Part shown: positions 43,152 through 56,547 of the stretch, in pieces
Layout of the letters: each line of letters begins with the position of its first letter
Position numbering within the stretch: position 1 is the stretch's first letter
Origin: Metallococcus carri
GTDB taxonomy: Bacteria; Actinomycetota; Actinomycetes; Actinomycetales; Dermatophilaceae
Assembly (NCBI RefSeq): GCF_011440275.1
Contig: NZ_JAAOIV010000002.1
Coordinates: 310,001 to 374,000 of the forward strand
Direction: 5' to 3'
Length of the DNA stretch: 64,000 nucleotides
Program-made: the position numbers and the translations under genes
The notes under the pieces: generated by a model
The model's input: only the letters and a program-made list of their open reading frames with translations
What the model was told of the DNA's origin: nothing
Databases searched by the model: none

Positions 43152-43202
43152 ATCACTGCACGGGCTCCCCGCCTATGACGCGCCGTCACTGCGGCATGGT
43201 TC

Positions 43203-43218
43203 GTTACCGACTCGTGAC
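43203..43218 (-). promoter_or_regulatory. GlnR-like operator upstream of livJ
   Basis: Minus strand GTCAC-n6-GTAAC (5-mers separated by GAGTCG) fits the GTnAC-n6-GNAAC half-box of the actinobacterial nitrogen regulator GlnR. It lies about 52 nt upstream of the candidate -10, a normal activator distance. Pattern match only; such 10 defined bases can occur by chance. Confidence 0.35.
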
Positions 43219-43223
43219 CCTCG

Positions 43224-43841
43224 TCATACCTGCGGTTGACCTGGTGTGCGCGACTCTTCGCCGGTGCCGGCGAGCACAGCCTCGGCCACCTCGCGCATGC
43301 CGAGGCGGCGGTCCATCGCGGTCTTCTGCAGCCAGCGGAAGGCGGCCGCCTCATCGAGTCCGAGGCGCTTCATCAGCACGCCCTTGGCCTTGTCGAGCTG
43401 TTTGCGGGTCTCCAGCCGGTCCCCCAGGTCGGCGACCTCGGACTGCAGCGCCCGCTGCTCCTGCCAGCGGCTGGCCGCGACGGTGAGCGCCGGGCGCAGA
43501 TCGTCGATGGTGAACGGCTTGAGCACATAGCCCATCACGCCCGCATCGGTCGCCCGCTCGACCAGCTCCTTGTCGGAGAACGCCGTGAGCATGACGATCG
43601 GCGCAACCGGTTCGGCGTTGATCTCCTGGGCCGCGCTGATGCCGTCGAGCTCGGGCATCTTGATGTCCATCACGATCAGGTCGGGCTTGAGCACGCGCGC
43701 CTGCTGCACAGCCGAGCGCCCGTCGCCCACCTCGGCGACGACGTCATAGCCCGCCTCGCGCAGCATCTCGGCCAGGTCCATCCGGATGATCGCCTCGTCC
43801 TCGGCGACGAGCACCCTCGGCATATCGGTCTGTTCGCTCAC
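43224..43841 (-). CDS. pdtaR: ANTAR-domain response regulator (PdtaR type)
   Basis: 205 aa. The receiver domain has the acidic pair in VLVAEDEAIIRMDLAEML, phospho-acceptor Asp59 in LIVMDIKMP and Lys in VLKPF. An ANTAR RNA-binding domain follows at about residues 130-190 (RKQLDKAKGVLMKRLGLDEA; AAFRWLQKTAMDRR). It should bind dual-hairpin RNA after phosphorylation by a PdtaS-like kinase and prevent termination. GTG 43841 is the only reasonable start. M. tuberculosis Rv1626 occupies a similar place near pyk. Its kinase is not in the window. Confidence 0.93.
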   Translation of the reverse strand: MSEQTDMPRVLVAEDEAIIRMDLAEMLREAGYDVVAEVGDGRSAVQQARVLKPDLIVMDIKMPELDGISAAQEINAEPVAPIVMLTAFSDKELVERATDAGVMGYVLKPFTIDDLRPALTVAASRWQEQRALQSEVADLGDRLETRKQLDKAKGVLMKRLGLDEAAAFRWLQKTAMDRRLGMREVAEAVLAGTGEESRTPGQPQV

Positions 43842-43927
43842 GTGCCTCAGCCTGCCAGAGCCGGGTTACGTGCCTGTTTCACCGTATGCCGGGCCGGGCT
43901 GCGCGGCCACTCGCAGACACTCACTGC

Positions 43928-44033
43928 ACTCGCATGCCGCACGGCCACTTGCATGCGGTGAGCGCACTCGCATGCCGTGGTCACGGTCTGCAGGTGGGTT
44001 CTCGGCATGCAAGTCGCGTGGGCGCATGCGAGT
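43928..44033. repeat. Cluster of ACTYGCATGC direct and inverted repeats
   Basis: The 257-nt gap between pdtaR and tRNA-Leu holds five copies of the 10-mer ACTYGCATGC within 106 nt: forward at 43928, 43947 and 43966 and inverted at 44005 and 44024. Forward and inverted copies can pair into hairpins. Several are followed by CG or preceded by GC, extending the match. There is no open frame with coding character. Function is unknown. Confidence 0.8.
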
Positions 44034-44098
44034 TGCCGGCGGGCGCCACCTGAGATGCGGCGGCTGGTGCGCGCACGTCATACGGGGAAAGAACTGGG

Positions 44099-44181
44099 TG
44101 CCGGGAGCGGGACTTGAACCCGCACGCCCTTGCGGGCAAAGCATTTTGAGTGCTCCGTGTCTGCCATTCCACCACCCCGGC
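44099..44181 (-). tRNA. tRNA-Leu (anticodon CAA)
   Basis: 83-nt type II tRNA. The acceptor stem GCCGGGG pairs with TCCCGGC (one G-U). The anticodon loop CTCAAAA gives anticodon CAA, which reads UUG. A long variable arm (TGCCCGCAAGGGCG) and a T-loop GGTTCAAGTCC are present. The encoded 3' end reads ACCC after the acceptor stem, so CCA is not encoded and must be added. UUG is rare in this GC-rich genome. It stands alone between pdtaR and pyk on the minus strand. Confidence 0.95.
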
Positions 44182-44204
44182 GAGGGCCGGAACAGCATAC
44201 GGCA

Positions 44205-44276
44205 CGCCCGCGGGTCAGCCGCCCGCGAGGCCCGTATGCCGGGGCCACCGCGCCCGCGGGTCAGCCGCCCGCGAGG
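44205..44276. repeat. 26-nt direct repeat covering the 3' end of pyk
   Basis: Two exact 26-nt copies (44205-44230 and 44251-44276), 46 nt apart, each containing CCCGCGGG and GCCCGCGAGG. The second copy includes the last 16 nt of pyk with its stop codon; the first lies downstream. A GTATGCC word lies between them. It looks like a small tandem duplication of the gene end. Confidence 0.85.
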
Positions 44277-45715
44277 TCGCCGTAGGCCGGCGCCACCTTG
44301 TTCTTGGCGTCGCCGATCTTGTGCACCCGCAGCGCGTTGGTCGAGCCGGGGATGCCGGGCGGTGAGCCGGCGACGATGACGACCAGGTCGCCCTCGACCA
44401 CGTGCCCGGAGGCGAGCAGCGTCTCATCTACCTGCATCGCCATCTGGTCGGTATGCCGGACGCTGGGCACCAGGAAGGTCTCGACACCCCAGTTCATGGT
44501 GAGCACCGAGCGGGTGAGCGAGTTCGGGGTGAAGGCGAGCGTGCTGATGGGGCAGCGCAGCCGGGACATGCGGCGGGCACTGTCGCCGGTGGTGGTGAAG
44601 CAGATGAGGAATTTCGCGCCCAGCGTCTGGCCGATGTCGGCCGCAGCGAACGCGATGGCGCCGCCCTTGGTCGACGGGTGAGTGCCGAGCGGCGGGATGC
44701 GGTCCAGGCCGTGGTCCTCGGTCGACTCAATGATGCGCGCCATGGTGCGCACCGCCTCGACCGGCCACTTGCCGACGCTGGTCTCCCCCGACAGCATGAT
44801 CGCGTCCGCGCCGTCGAGCACCGCGTTGGCACAGTCGCTGGCCTCGGCGCGGGTCGGGCGCGGGTTGTCGATCATCGACTCCAGCACCTGGGTCGCGACG
44901 ATGACCGGCTTGGCCTGCCGGCGGCACAGCTCGACCGCGCGCTTCTGCACGATCGGCACATCCTCCAGCGGCAGCTCCACCCCGAGGTCGCCGCGCGCGA
45001 CCATCACCCCGTCGAAGGCGTCGATGATCGCGGCGAGGTTCTCGACCGCCTGCGGCTTCTCGATCTTGGCGATGACCGGGCGGTGCTCGCCCTCCTCGGT
45101 CATGATCTCGTGCACCCGCACGATGTCCTGCGCCGAGCGCACGAAGGACAGCGCGACGAAGTCGACCCCGCGGCGCAGCGCCCAGCGCAGGTCCGCCTCG
45201 TCCTTGTCCGACAGCGCCGGCACGCTCACCGCGACGCCGGGCAGGTTGATGCCCTTGTTGTTGGACACGACCCCGCCCTCGACCACCTCGGTGACCACGT
45301 CGGTCGGGGTCACCTGCACCGCGCGCAGCTCGACCTTGCCGTCGTCGATGAGGATCCGGTCGCCGGGGCGGACGTCGCCGGTCAGGCCCTTGTAGGTCGT
45401 CGAGACCCGGTCCTTGTCGCCCTGGATGTCGTCGACGGTGATCGTGAAGGTGTCGCCGCGCTCGAGCACGATCGGGCCGAGCTCGAACCGGCCGGTGCGG
45501 ATCTTGGGACCCTGCAGATCAGCGAGTATGCCGACCGCGCGGCCGCTCGCGTCGCTCGCCTGCCGCACCATGTCGTAGACGGCGGCGTGGTCCTCGTGCG
45601 AACCGTGGGAGAGGTTCAGCCGGGCGACATCCAGCCCCGCGGCGACGAGTTCGGCGAGGCGTTCGGGAGTGGCTGAGGCAGGCCCCATCGTGGCCACGAT
45701 CTTGGCTCGGCGCAT
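44261..45715 (-). CDS. pyk: Pyruvate kinase
   Basis: 484 aa. [13 protein letters not shown] at the N-terminus (phosphate-binding Arg), [26 protein letters not shown] (metal and substrate site), [20 protein letters not shown] and the [10 protein letters not shown] loop follow in family order. It makes pyruvate and ATP from phosphoenolpyruvate. ATG 45715 is preceded by a -10-like TAGGGT ending 7 nt upstream, so the transcript may be leaderless. The last residues (AYGDLAGG) and stop lie within a duplicated 26-nt segment. The start upstream suggested by the longer open frame lacks conservation. Confidence 0.97.
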   Translation of the reverse strand: MRRAKIVATMGPASATPERLAELVAAGLDVARLNLSHGSHEDHAAVYDMVRQASDASGRAVGILADLQGPKIRTGRFELGPIVLERGDTFTITVDDIQGDKDRVSTTYKGLTGDVRPGDRILIDDGKVELRAVQVTPTDVVTEVVEGGVVSNNKGINLPGVAVSVPALSDKDEADLRWALRRGVDFVALSFVRSAQDIVRVHEIMTEEGEHRPVIAKIEKPQAVENLAAIIDAFDGVMVARGDLGVELPLEDVPIVQKRAVELCRRQAKPVIVATQVLESMIDNPRPTRAEASDCANAVLDGADAIMLSGETSVGKWPVEAVRTMARIIESTEDHGLDRIPPLGTHPSTKGGAIAFAAADIGQTLGAKFLICFTTTGDSARRMSRLRCPISTLAFTPNSLTRSVLTMNWGVETFLVPSVRHTDQMAMQVDETLLASGHVVEGDLVVIVAGSPPGIPGSTNALRVHKIGDAKNKVAPAYGDLAGG

Positions 45716-45722
45716 GACCTCA

Positions 45723-45728
45723 ACCCTA
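45723..45728 (-). promoter_or_regulatory. pyk -10 box, leaderless arrangement
   Basis: TAGGGT on the minus strand, 7 nt before ATG 45715, so transcription would begin at about the A of the start codon. The 77-nt gap to gltD holds no other clear signal apart from a GTATGCC word. Confidence 0.5.
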
Positions 45729-45792
45729 TCGACGGCATACCGCCCGGCCGAGGGCGTCCGCGGTACGGCCGGGTAACTTCGCGAGCGTCCGG

Positions 45793-47242
45793 TCAGACCG
45801 CGAGCGCCCGGTCGGTCGGACCGATCGGCGCGGGCAACTCGGAGCGGCCGGTGAGATATTCGTCCACTGCCCGCGCGACCGAGCGGCCTTCGGCGATCGC
45901 CCACACGATGAGCGACTGGCCACGCCCTGCGTCGCCGGCGACGAAGACACCCGGCACGTTGGTCATGAACCGCCCGTCGCGCGCCACATTGCTGCGCTCG
46001 TCGAGCTCCACCTCGATCTGGTCGACGATCTGCTCGCCCTCCGGGCCGGTGAAGCCCATCGCGAGCAACACCAGGTCCGCCGGGATCTCCCGCTCGGTGC
46101 CCTCGACCTCCTCGAAACCGTTGTCACCGGAGCGAACTTCGCTGAGCCGCAACGCTTTCACGTGTCCATTGCCGTCATCGACGAGTTCCTTGGTGCTCAT
46201 CGCGTAGAGCCGCTCGCCGCCCTCCTCGTGCGCGCTCGCCACCCGGAAGATCATCGGGTAGGTCGGCCACGGGTGCGCGGCCGAGCGCTCCTCGCCGGGG
46301 CGCGGCATGATCTCCAGCGAGGTCACCGAGGCGGCGCCCTGCCGGTGGGAGGTGCCGATGCAGTCGGCACCGGTGTCGCCGCCACCGATGACGATGACGT
46401 GCTTGCCCTCGGCGGTCACCTGGCCTTCGACGCTCTCCCCCAGCGCGACCCGGTTGGCCGGCGGCAGGAAGTCCATCGCCTGCACCACCCCGTCGAGCTC
46501 ACGCCCGGGGACCGGCAGATCACGCGGGATGGTGGCACCCGTGGCGACCACGACGGCGTCATACCGCTGCCGCAGTTGCTCCCAGGTGATGTCCTCGCCG
46601 ATGGTGACGCCGCAGCGGAACCGGGTGCCCTCGGCGACCATCTGGTCCAGCCGGCGGTCGAGCACCGACTTCTCCATCTTGAACTCGGGGATGCCGTAGC
46701 GCATCAGACCGCCCGGCTTGTCGGCCCGCTCGTAGACCGCGACGGTGTGCCCGACCCGGGTGAGCTGCTGGGCGGCGGCCAGCCCGGCCGGGCCGGAGCC
46801 GACGACCGCAACGGTCTTGGCGGTCAGCCGGACCGGCGGCTGCGGCTCCACGCCACCGCGCGCGAAGGCCTCCTCGATCGTGGTCAGCTCGACCTGCTTG
46901 ATCGTCACCGCGGGCTGGGAGATGCCGAGCACGCAGGCGGTCTCGCACGGCGCTGGGCACAGCCGCCCGGTGAACTCCGGGAAGTTGTTGGTGGCGTGCA
47001 GCCGCTCGATCGCGTCCGCCCAGTCACCGCGCCAGGCCAGGTCGTTCCACTCCGGGATGAGGTTGCCGAGCGGGCAGCCCTGGTGACAGAACGGTATGCC
47101 GCAGTCCATGCACCGGCCGGCCTGTCGCTGCAGTTGCGACAGCTCCTGCTCCTCGTAGACCTCTTTCCAGTCCTTGATGCGCACCGGCACCGGGCGACGC
47201 TTGGGAAGCTCGCGCTCCCGGGTCTTCAGGAATCCACGCGGG

Positions 47243-47250
<8 letters not shown>
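45793..47250 (-). CDS. gltD: Glutamate synthase small subunit
   Basis: 485 aa. The N-terminal domain binds two 4Fe-4S clusters through [17 protein letters not shown] and [13 protein letters not shown] binding follows at [17 protein letters not shown] and NADPH binding at [15 protein letters not shown]; the FAD end motif is [13 protein letters not shown]. It passes electrons from NADPH to GltB for glutamate formation from glutamine and 2-oxoglutarate. ATG 47250 overlaps the end of gltB by 8 nt, so expression is coupled. Order gltB-gltD is the usual one. Confidence 0.97.
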
Positions 47251-51778
<4,528 letters not shown>

Positions 51779-51910
51779 CGGGCGCCACCGTCCTTCACCG
51801 GGTCGAGCGCCGTACGGCAAGGTGGCGGGGCGGGTGGCCCTGCTGGCTGACGAACGGCGCGATCGGAAATTGCGCACGCTGGACGTCATTGGCCGGCATG
51901 TATCGGCGTC

Positions 51911-51940
51911 AGACTACCGACCGGTGCTGCGCGCTCACAA
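51911..51940 (-). promoter_or_regulatory. gltB promoter (-35 TTGTGA, -10 TAGTCT)
   Basis: On the minus strand, -35 TTGTGA (51935-51940) and -10 TAGTCT (51911-51916) are 18 nt apart. The -35 overlaps the last codon and stop of lgt. The predicted leader to ATG 51778 is about 125 nt. No GlnR-type site was recognised nearby. Confidence 0.55.
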
Positions 51941-52825
51941 GGTGGGACGGTTGGTCTCGCGATCCGAGACGGCCGCGTCGCTGCCAATGGCGGCAGTGTC
52001 GACCGGATTGCGCTTGAACCGCGCCCACAGCCACACCCCCAGCGCGAAGATGATCAGCGACATCCACACGTTGACCCGCAGGCCGAGGATGCGGTTGGCC
52101 GGGTCGCTGCGCATCAGCTCGAAGACGATCCGGCCGAGCGGATAACCGGCGACATAGAGCGCGAACGCCCGACCGCGCGCGAGCGCCCGCTTGCGGTCCA
52201 CCAGCACGATGACCAGCGCGAGCAGCAGGCACCAGATCGACTCGTAGAGGAAGGTCGGCTGGAAGTAGCCGAGCACGATCGGCTTCCCGGCGGCATCGCG
52301 CACCGCGGCGCCCTTGCTCTCGTCCCACTCGTGGATCTGCAGCTTCCACGGCAGGTCGGTCGCGCGGCCATAGAGCTCGTTGTTGAACCAATTGCCCCAG
52401 CGGCCCATCGCCTGGGCGAGGGCCACACCGGGGACGGCGGCGTCGGCATACGCGAGCAGCGGCACGCCGAGCTTGCGGCACCCGATCCACGCGCCGACGA
52501 AACCGAGCGCGACCGCACCCCAGATGCCGAGGCCGCCATTCCAGATCTTGAGCGCGTCGATCGGGTTGCCGCCCTTGCCGAAATAGGGCTGCGGCGTGGT
52601 GATGACGTGATAGAGCCGGCCGCCGACGATGCCGAAGGGCACCGCCCACCAGGCCACCCCGAGGGCGTGGTCGGGGTTGATGCCGCGGTCCTTCAGCCGG
52701 CGCGCGCAGATCCAGATGGCGGCGACGATGCCGGCCAGGATGCACAGCGCGTAGCCGCGCAGCGGGATCGGCCCGAGCCACAGCACCCCCTGGGTGGGGC
52801 TCGGCAGATAGCTCTCGGCGATCAC
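51935..52825 (-). CDS. lgt: Prolipoprotein diacylglyceryl transferase
   Basis: 296 aa with about seven hydrophobic segments. The Lgt signature GRWGNWFNNELYG is at residues 141-153 and the N-terminal LRGYALCILAGIVAA is typical. The conserved IVGGRLYHVI and the C-terminal GRIVFELMRSD fit the family. It transfers diacylglycerol from phosphatidylglycerol to the lipobox cysteine of preproteins such as LivJ. GTG 52825 overlaps the trpA stop (GTGA), so lgt is the last gene of the hisI-trp operon, as in other actinobacteria. The tail (DAAVSDRETNRPTL) is hydrophilic. Confidence 0.96.
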   Translation of the reverse strand: MIAESYLPSPTQGVLWLGPIPLRGYALCILAGIVAAIWICARRLKDRGINPDHALGVAWWAVPFGIVGGRLYHVITTPQPYFGKGGNPIDALKIWNGGLGIWGAVALGFVGAWIGCRKLGVPLLAYADAAVPGVALAQAMGRWGNWFNNELYGRATDLPWKLQIHEWDESKGAAVRDAAGKPIVLGYFQPTFLYESIWCLLLALVIVLVDRKRALARGRAFALYVAGYPLGRIVFELMRSDPANRILGLRVNVWMSLIIFALGVWLWARFKRNPVDTAAIGSDAAVSDRETNRPTL

Positions 52826-53616
52826 CGGCGCACGCCTTCGGCGAGCTCTCCGATCACCTCGCGCAGTCGTCGTATGCCGTCCGCGACCGTCTCGCTCTCC
52901 ACCAGCTGCCGCACGGGCAGGGTGCCGACGATGACCGCATCGGCGAAGGCGGCGATCTCGGCGGCCTGCTGGGCATTGGAGACGCCAATGCCGACGCCGA
53001 TCGGCAGGTCGGTGTGTTCGCGGATGCGGTCGACCAGGGCCTTGGCCTCCTCGCCGCGCACCGCGCGCGAGCCGGTGACCCCCATGATCGACTGGGCGTA
53101 GACGAACCCGCTGGTGACCGCGGTGGTGCTGGCGATCCGCTCCGGGCTGGAGGTGGGCGCCACCAGGAACACCCGGTTGAGGTCATGCTTGCGCGCCGCC
53201 TCGATCCAGTCGGCGGCCTCGTCCGGCACCAGGTCGGGCGTGATCATGCCCGAGCACCCGGCCTCGGCCAGATCGGCCGCGAAGCGGTCGACGCCATACC
53301 GCAGCACGGGGTTCCAGTAGCTCATCACGACATGGGGCGCCCCGGCCGCGGCGAGCTCGCGTGAGGCGGCGATCACGTCGGCGACCCGGACCCCGGCCGC
53401 GAGCGCCTTGCTCGCGGCGGTCTGGATGATCGGGCCGTCGATGAGCGGGTCGCTGTAGGGCAGGCCGATCTCGATCGCGTCGGCACCGGCGTCGTGCATG
53501 GCGAGCATCGCCTCGATCGAGTCGCGCACGCTGGGGAAGCCGACCGGCAGGTAGCCGATCAGGGCGGCGCGGCCCTCGGCCTTCGCGGTGGCGAGGACGT
53601 CGGCGACCGCGGTCAC
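52822..53616 (-). CDS. trpA: Tryptophan synthase alpha chain
   Basis: 264-aa TIM barrel. The catalytic Glu and Asp lie in [27 protein letters not shown] and [15 protein letters not shown] (phosphate and loop regions) are typical. It cleaves indole-3-glycerol phosphate to indole and passes indole to TrpB. GTG 53616 overlaps the trpB stop (GTGA), and the gene's end overlaps lgt the same way. Usual length is 260-270 aa. Confidence 0.97.
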   Translation of the reverse strand: MTAVADVLATAKAEGRAALIGYLPVGFPSVRDSIEAMLAMHDAGADAIEIGLPYSDPLIDGPIIQTAASKALAAGVRVADVIAASRELAAAGAPHVVMSYWNPVLRYGVDRFAADLAEAGCSGMITPDLVPDEAADWIEAARKHDLNRVFLVAPTSSPERIASTTAVTSGFVYAQSIMGVTGSRAVRGEEAKALVDRIREHTDLPIGVGIGVSNAQQAAEIAAFADAVIVGTLPVRQLVESETVADGIRRLREVIGELAEGVRR

Positions 53617-54860
53617 ACCTGCTCCTTGGGGTCGTCGGTCTCTGCGGCGTCCTCGGCGTCGTTGTCGATCAGCCCGAACCACTGCCCGGCGGTGTGCACA
53701 TCCTTGTCGCCCCGGCCGGACAGGTTGACCAGCAGCAGGGCGTCCCGGCCCAGTTCGCGCCCGATCCGCATCGCACCGGCCAGCGCGTGCGCCGACTCGA
53801 TCGCGGGCAGGATGCCCTCGGTGCGGGCGAGCAGCCGGAAGGCCTCCATCGCCTCCTCGTCGGTGACCGGGTAGTACTCAGCCCGGCCGGCGTCCTTCAG
53901 GAAGGCGTGCTCGGGACCGACGCTCGGATAGTCCAATCCCGCTGAGACAGAGTGGGATTCGATGGTCTGGCCGTCGTCGTCCTGCAGGACGTAGGTGTAG
54001 GCGCCGTGCAGCACGCCGGGCGTGCCCTGACCGCTGAAGCGGGAGGCATGGCGGCCGGACTCGATGCCCTCTCCCCCGCCTTCGAGCCCGATGAGGCGCA
54101 CGTCGCGGTCGTCGATGAAGCGGTGGAAGATGCCGATCGCATTGGAGCCGCCGCCGACGCAGGCGAGGACCGCGTCGGGCAGCCGGCCGTAGGCGTCGAG
54201 CACCTGCTGGCGGGCCTCCACCCCGATCACGCGGTGGAAGTCGCGCACCATCTCCGGGAAGGGATAGGGCCCGGTGACCGTGCCCAGCACGTAGTGCGTG
54301 TTGTGGACATTGGTCACCCAGTCGCGGAAGGCCTCGTTGACCGCGTCCTTGAGCGTGCGCGAGCCGTGGTCGACCGGCACCACCTCGGCGCCGAGCAGCC
54401 GCATCCGGGCGACATTGAGTGCCTGCCGCTCGGTGTCGACCCGGCCCATGTAGATCGTGCAGTCCAGCCCCATCAGCGCCGCGGCGGTGGCGGTGGCCAC
54501 GCCGTGCTGGCCGGCGCCGGTCTCGGCGATCACCCGGGTCTTGCCCATCCGCTTGGTGAGCAGGCCCTGGGCCAGCACGTTGTTGATCTTGTGCGAGCCG
54601 GTGTGGTTGAGGTCCTCGCGCTTGAGCACGACCTGGGCGCCGCCGCAGTGCTCGGCGAACCGCGGCACCTCGGTGATGATGCTCGGCCGGCCGGTGTAGG
54701 TGCGCTGGAGCTCGGCCAGTTCGCCGAGGAACTCCGGGTCGTGCATCGCCTTGGTGCGGTGCTCCTCGAGCTCCTCCAGCGCCGCGACGAGCGCTTCGGG
54801 CACGTAGCGGCCGCCGAACGCCCCGAACCGGCCGACGCGCGGGAAGTCCGCGGTCGTCAT
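53613..54860 (-). CDS. trpB: Tryptophan synthase beta chain
   Basis: 415 aa. The PLP-binding lysine is in [11 protein letters not shown] (about residue 90). [18 protein letters not shown] and [13 protein letters not shown] bind cofactor and phosphate. It condenses indole with serine. The start [17 protein letters not shown] at ATG 54860 is in an ATGA overlap with trpC. The C-terminal 20 residues are acidic ([17 protein letters not shown]) and extend past the fold. Confidence 0.97.
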   Translation of the reverse strand: MTTADFPRVGRFGAFGGRYVPEALVAALEELEEHRTKAMHDPEFLGELAELQRTYTGRPSIITEVPRFAEHCGGAQVVLKREDLNHTGSHKINNVLAQGLLTKRMGKTRVIAETGAGQHGVATATAAALMGLDCTIYMGRVDTERQALNVARMRLLGAEVVPVDHGSRTLKDAVNEAFRDWVTNVHNTHYVLGTVTGPYPFPEMVRDFHRVIGVEARQQVLDAYGRLPDAVLACVGGGSNAIGIFHRFIDDRDVRLIGLEGGGEGIESGRHASRFSGQGTPGVLHGAYTYVLQDDDGQTIESHSVSAGLDYPSVGPEHAFLKDAGRAEYYPVTDEEAMEAFRLLARTEGILPAIESAHALAGAMRIGRELGRDALLLVNLSGRGDKDVHTAGQWFGLIDNDAEDAAETDDPKEQV

Positions 54861-55657
54861 ACGGCCTCCTGGGCGGACAGCCCGCGCAGCCACCCGACGG
54901 CGGCGGCGGGCGAGGACTGCTTGACGAGGGTCTCGCCAACGAGCACCGCGCGGGCGCCGTCGGCGACATAGCCGGCGACATCGCCCGGGCCGGTGATGCC
55001 GGACTCGGCCACCTTGACCGCGGTGTCCGGCAGGTGCGCGGCAACCCGGCCGAAGACGCTGGGGTCGACCTCGAGGGTCTTCAGATTGCGGGCGTTGACG
55101 CCGATGACGCGGGCGCCGAGATCGGCCGCACGCAGTGCCTCGGTCTCGTCGTGCACCTCGACGAGGGCGGTCATGCCCAGGTCCAGCACCTGCTGGAAGA
55201 GGTCGCGCAACTGGTTGCCGGGCAGCGCAGCGACGATGAGCAGCACCACATCGGCGCCGTGGGCGCGCGCCTCGAGCACCTGGTATTCGGTGACGACGAA
55301 ATCCTTGCGCAGCAACGGGATCGACACCCGCTCGCGGACCGCGTCCAGGTCGGCGAGGCTGCCACCGAAGCGGCGTTGCTCGGTGAGGACGGAGATGACG
55401 CTCGCCCCACCGGCCTCGTAGGCCGCGGCGAGCGCCGCCGGATCGGGTATGCCGGCGAGCTCACCCTTGCTGGGACTCTTGCGTTTGACCTCGGCGATCA
55501 CCTTGACCGGGCCGGGAGCGGCCAGCACCTCGGCGGCGTCGAGAGCGCTCGGCTGGGCCGCGGCGCGCTCCACCAGCTCCGGCATCGGGGTGGCGCGCAT
55601 GCGCTCGGCGAGGTCCTCACGGACTCCGTCGATGATCTGGTCCAGAACGGTCGGCAC
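54857..55657 (-). CDS. trpC: Indole-3-glycerol phosphate synthase
   Basis: 266-aa TIM barrel. [16 protein letters not shown] has the catalytic and substrate-binding lysines; [28 protein letters not shown] and [12 protein letters not shown] follow in order. It closes the indole ring from carboxyphenylamino-deoxyribulose phosphate. GTG 55657 ([20 protein letters not shown]) is the only reasonable start but has no clear Shine-Dalgarno site; it begins 16 nt after the HGxxPAAW-family gene. trpD, trpF and the trpG subunit are not in the window. Confidence 0.97.
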   Translation of the reverse strand: MPTVLDQIIDGVREDLAERMRATPMPELVERAAAQPSALDAAEVLAAPGPVKVIAEVKRKSPSKGELAGIPDPAALAAAYEAGGASVISVLTEQRRFGGSLADLDAVRERVSIPLLRKDFVVTEYQVLEARAHGADVVLLIVAALPGNQLRDLFQQVLDLGMTALVEVHDETEALRAADLGARVIGVNARNLKTLEVDPSVFGRVAAHLPDTAVKVAESGITGPGDVAGYVADGARAVLVGETLVKQSSPAAAVGWLRGLSAQEAV

Positions 55658-55673
55658 GGTGTTCAGCCGCGGT

Positions 55674-55940
55674 TCAGCCGCGCGCGGCCGACTCGGGGTC
55701 GGTCGCCCCGGTCGGCACCGCGTCGTGCTGCTCTTCCCGGTTCTGGTTGCCGAACCCGGCGGCCTTGAGCGCCAGTCCCGCCACGAGCCCGACCGCCGCC
55801 ACGACGATGCCGATGATCCACCACAGCGAGGACGCGAAGAAGATGCCGATGCCGACGAAGAGGGCACCGAGGATGAGCAGGCTGACGCCCGTCCAGGCAG
55901 CGACGCTATTGCCGTGGTCGACGTGATCGGTCTCGGCCAT
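55674..55940 (-). CDS. HGxxPAAW-family small membrane protein
   Basis: 88 aa with two hydrophobic segments ([20 protein letters not shown] and [19 protein letters not shown]). The N-terminal [11 protein letters not shown] is the family's HGxxPAAW motif, with Val for the proline. The family is regularly found inside actinobacterial trp operons, between the Trp-associated membrane protein and trpC, as here; its role is unknown. ATG 55940 has AAGGAG 6 nt upstream. The C-terminal tail is polar. Confidence 0.88.
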   Translation of the reverse strand: MAETDHVDHGNSVAAWTGVSLLILGALFVGIGIFFASSLWWIIGIVVAAVGLVAGLALKAAGFGNQNREEQHDAVPTGATDPESAARG

Positions 55941-55983
55941 GGATGCTCCTTGAGGCGGGTGCTGGTGACGACCACCCATTGTG

Positions 55984-56547
55984 TCAGGGCTGTGTCTCGC
56001 CGGCTGCCGTCGGGTCGTCTCCTTCGGACAGCGCGTCCCAGTCGTCCTTGGCGCGAGGTGCGGCCGGCGCGTCATAGGAGCGGCCGAGGCCACTCCAGCG
56101 GCCGGCGAGCAGCAGCGACGCGAGGCCGGCGACGGTGATGAGCACACCGCCGATCAGCGCAAGCCACGGCCAGCCGTTGAGGGTCGCATCGACGCCGACC
56201 GCGCCGGTGCGACCGGTGGCCGCCGAGGCCTGGTCACGCAAGGGTGCACTCGGGTCGCTGATCACCATGACCACACCGGTCGCGCACAGCAGGCCGCCGA
56301 GCACGGCCAGGACCGCGGCAATGCGGCGGGCCACGCGTCCGGTGGTGAGGATGGCAAGGAAGGCCGCCGCGCCGACCAGGGCGCCGGCGATCAGGGTGGG
56401 CGCCGCCTTGCCGCCGGACACATTCACCCGGGTGCCCTGCAGCACGGCGTCGTTGAGGGTGCCCGAGACCCAGGTGCGGCTGGCGGCGATCAGGGCGAGC
56501 ACGACCCCGAGGACGCCCACGATGATCACGGTGCGCCGGCTGGTCAT
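55984..56547 (-). CDS. Trp-operon-associated membrane protein (TIGR02234)
   Basis: 187 aa with four hydrophobic segments ([78 protein letters not shown]). RTWVSGTL after TM1 is characteristic of the family, a counterpart of M. tuberculosis Rv1610. Function is unknown; a tryptophan or precursor transport role has been suggested only by context. ATG 56547 overlaps the trpE stop (ATGA). The cytoplasmic tail ends [12 protein letters not shown]. Confidence 0.9.
   Translation of the reverse strand: MTSRRTVIIVGVLGVVLALIAASRTWVSGTLNDAVLQGTRVNVSGGKAAPTLIAGALVGAAAFLAILTTGRVARRIAAVLAVLGGLLCATGVVMVISDPSAPLRDQASAATGRTGAVGVDATLNGWPWLALIGGVLITVAGLASLLLAGRWSGLGRSYDAPAAPRAKDDWDALSEGDDPTAAGETQP

Noticed and set aside
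44099-44181. tRNA-Leu as an integration site for the glycan locus
   Set aside because: The locus lies more than 10 kb away, and no partial tRNA copy or integrase is visible.
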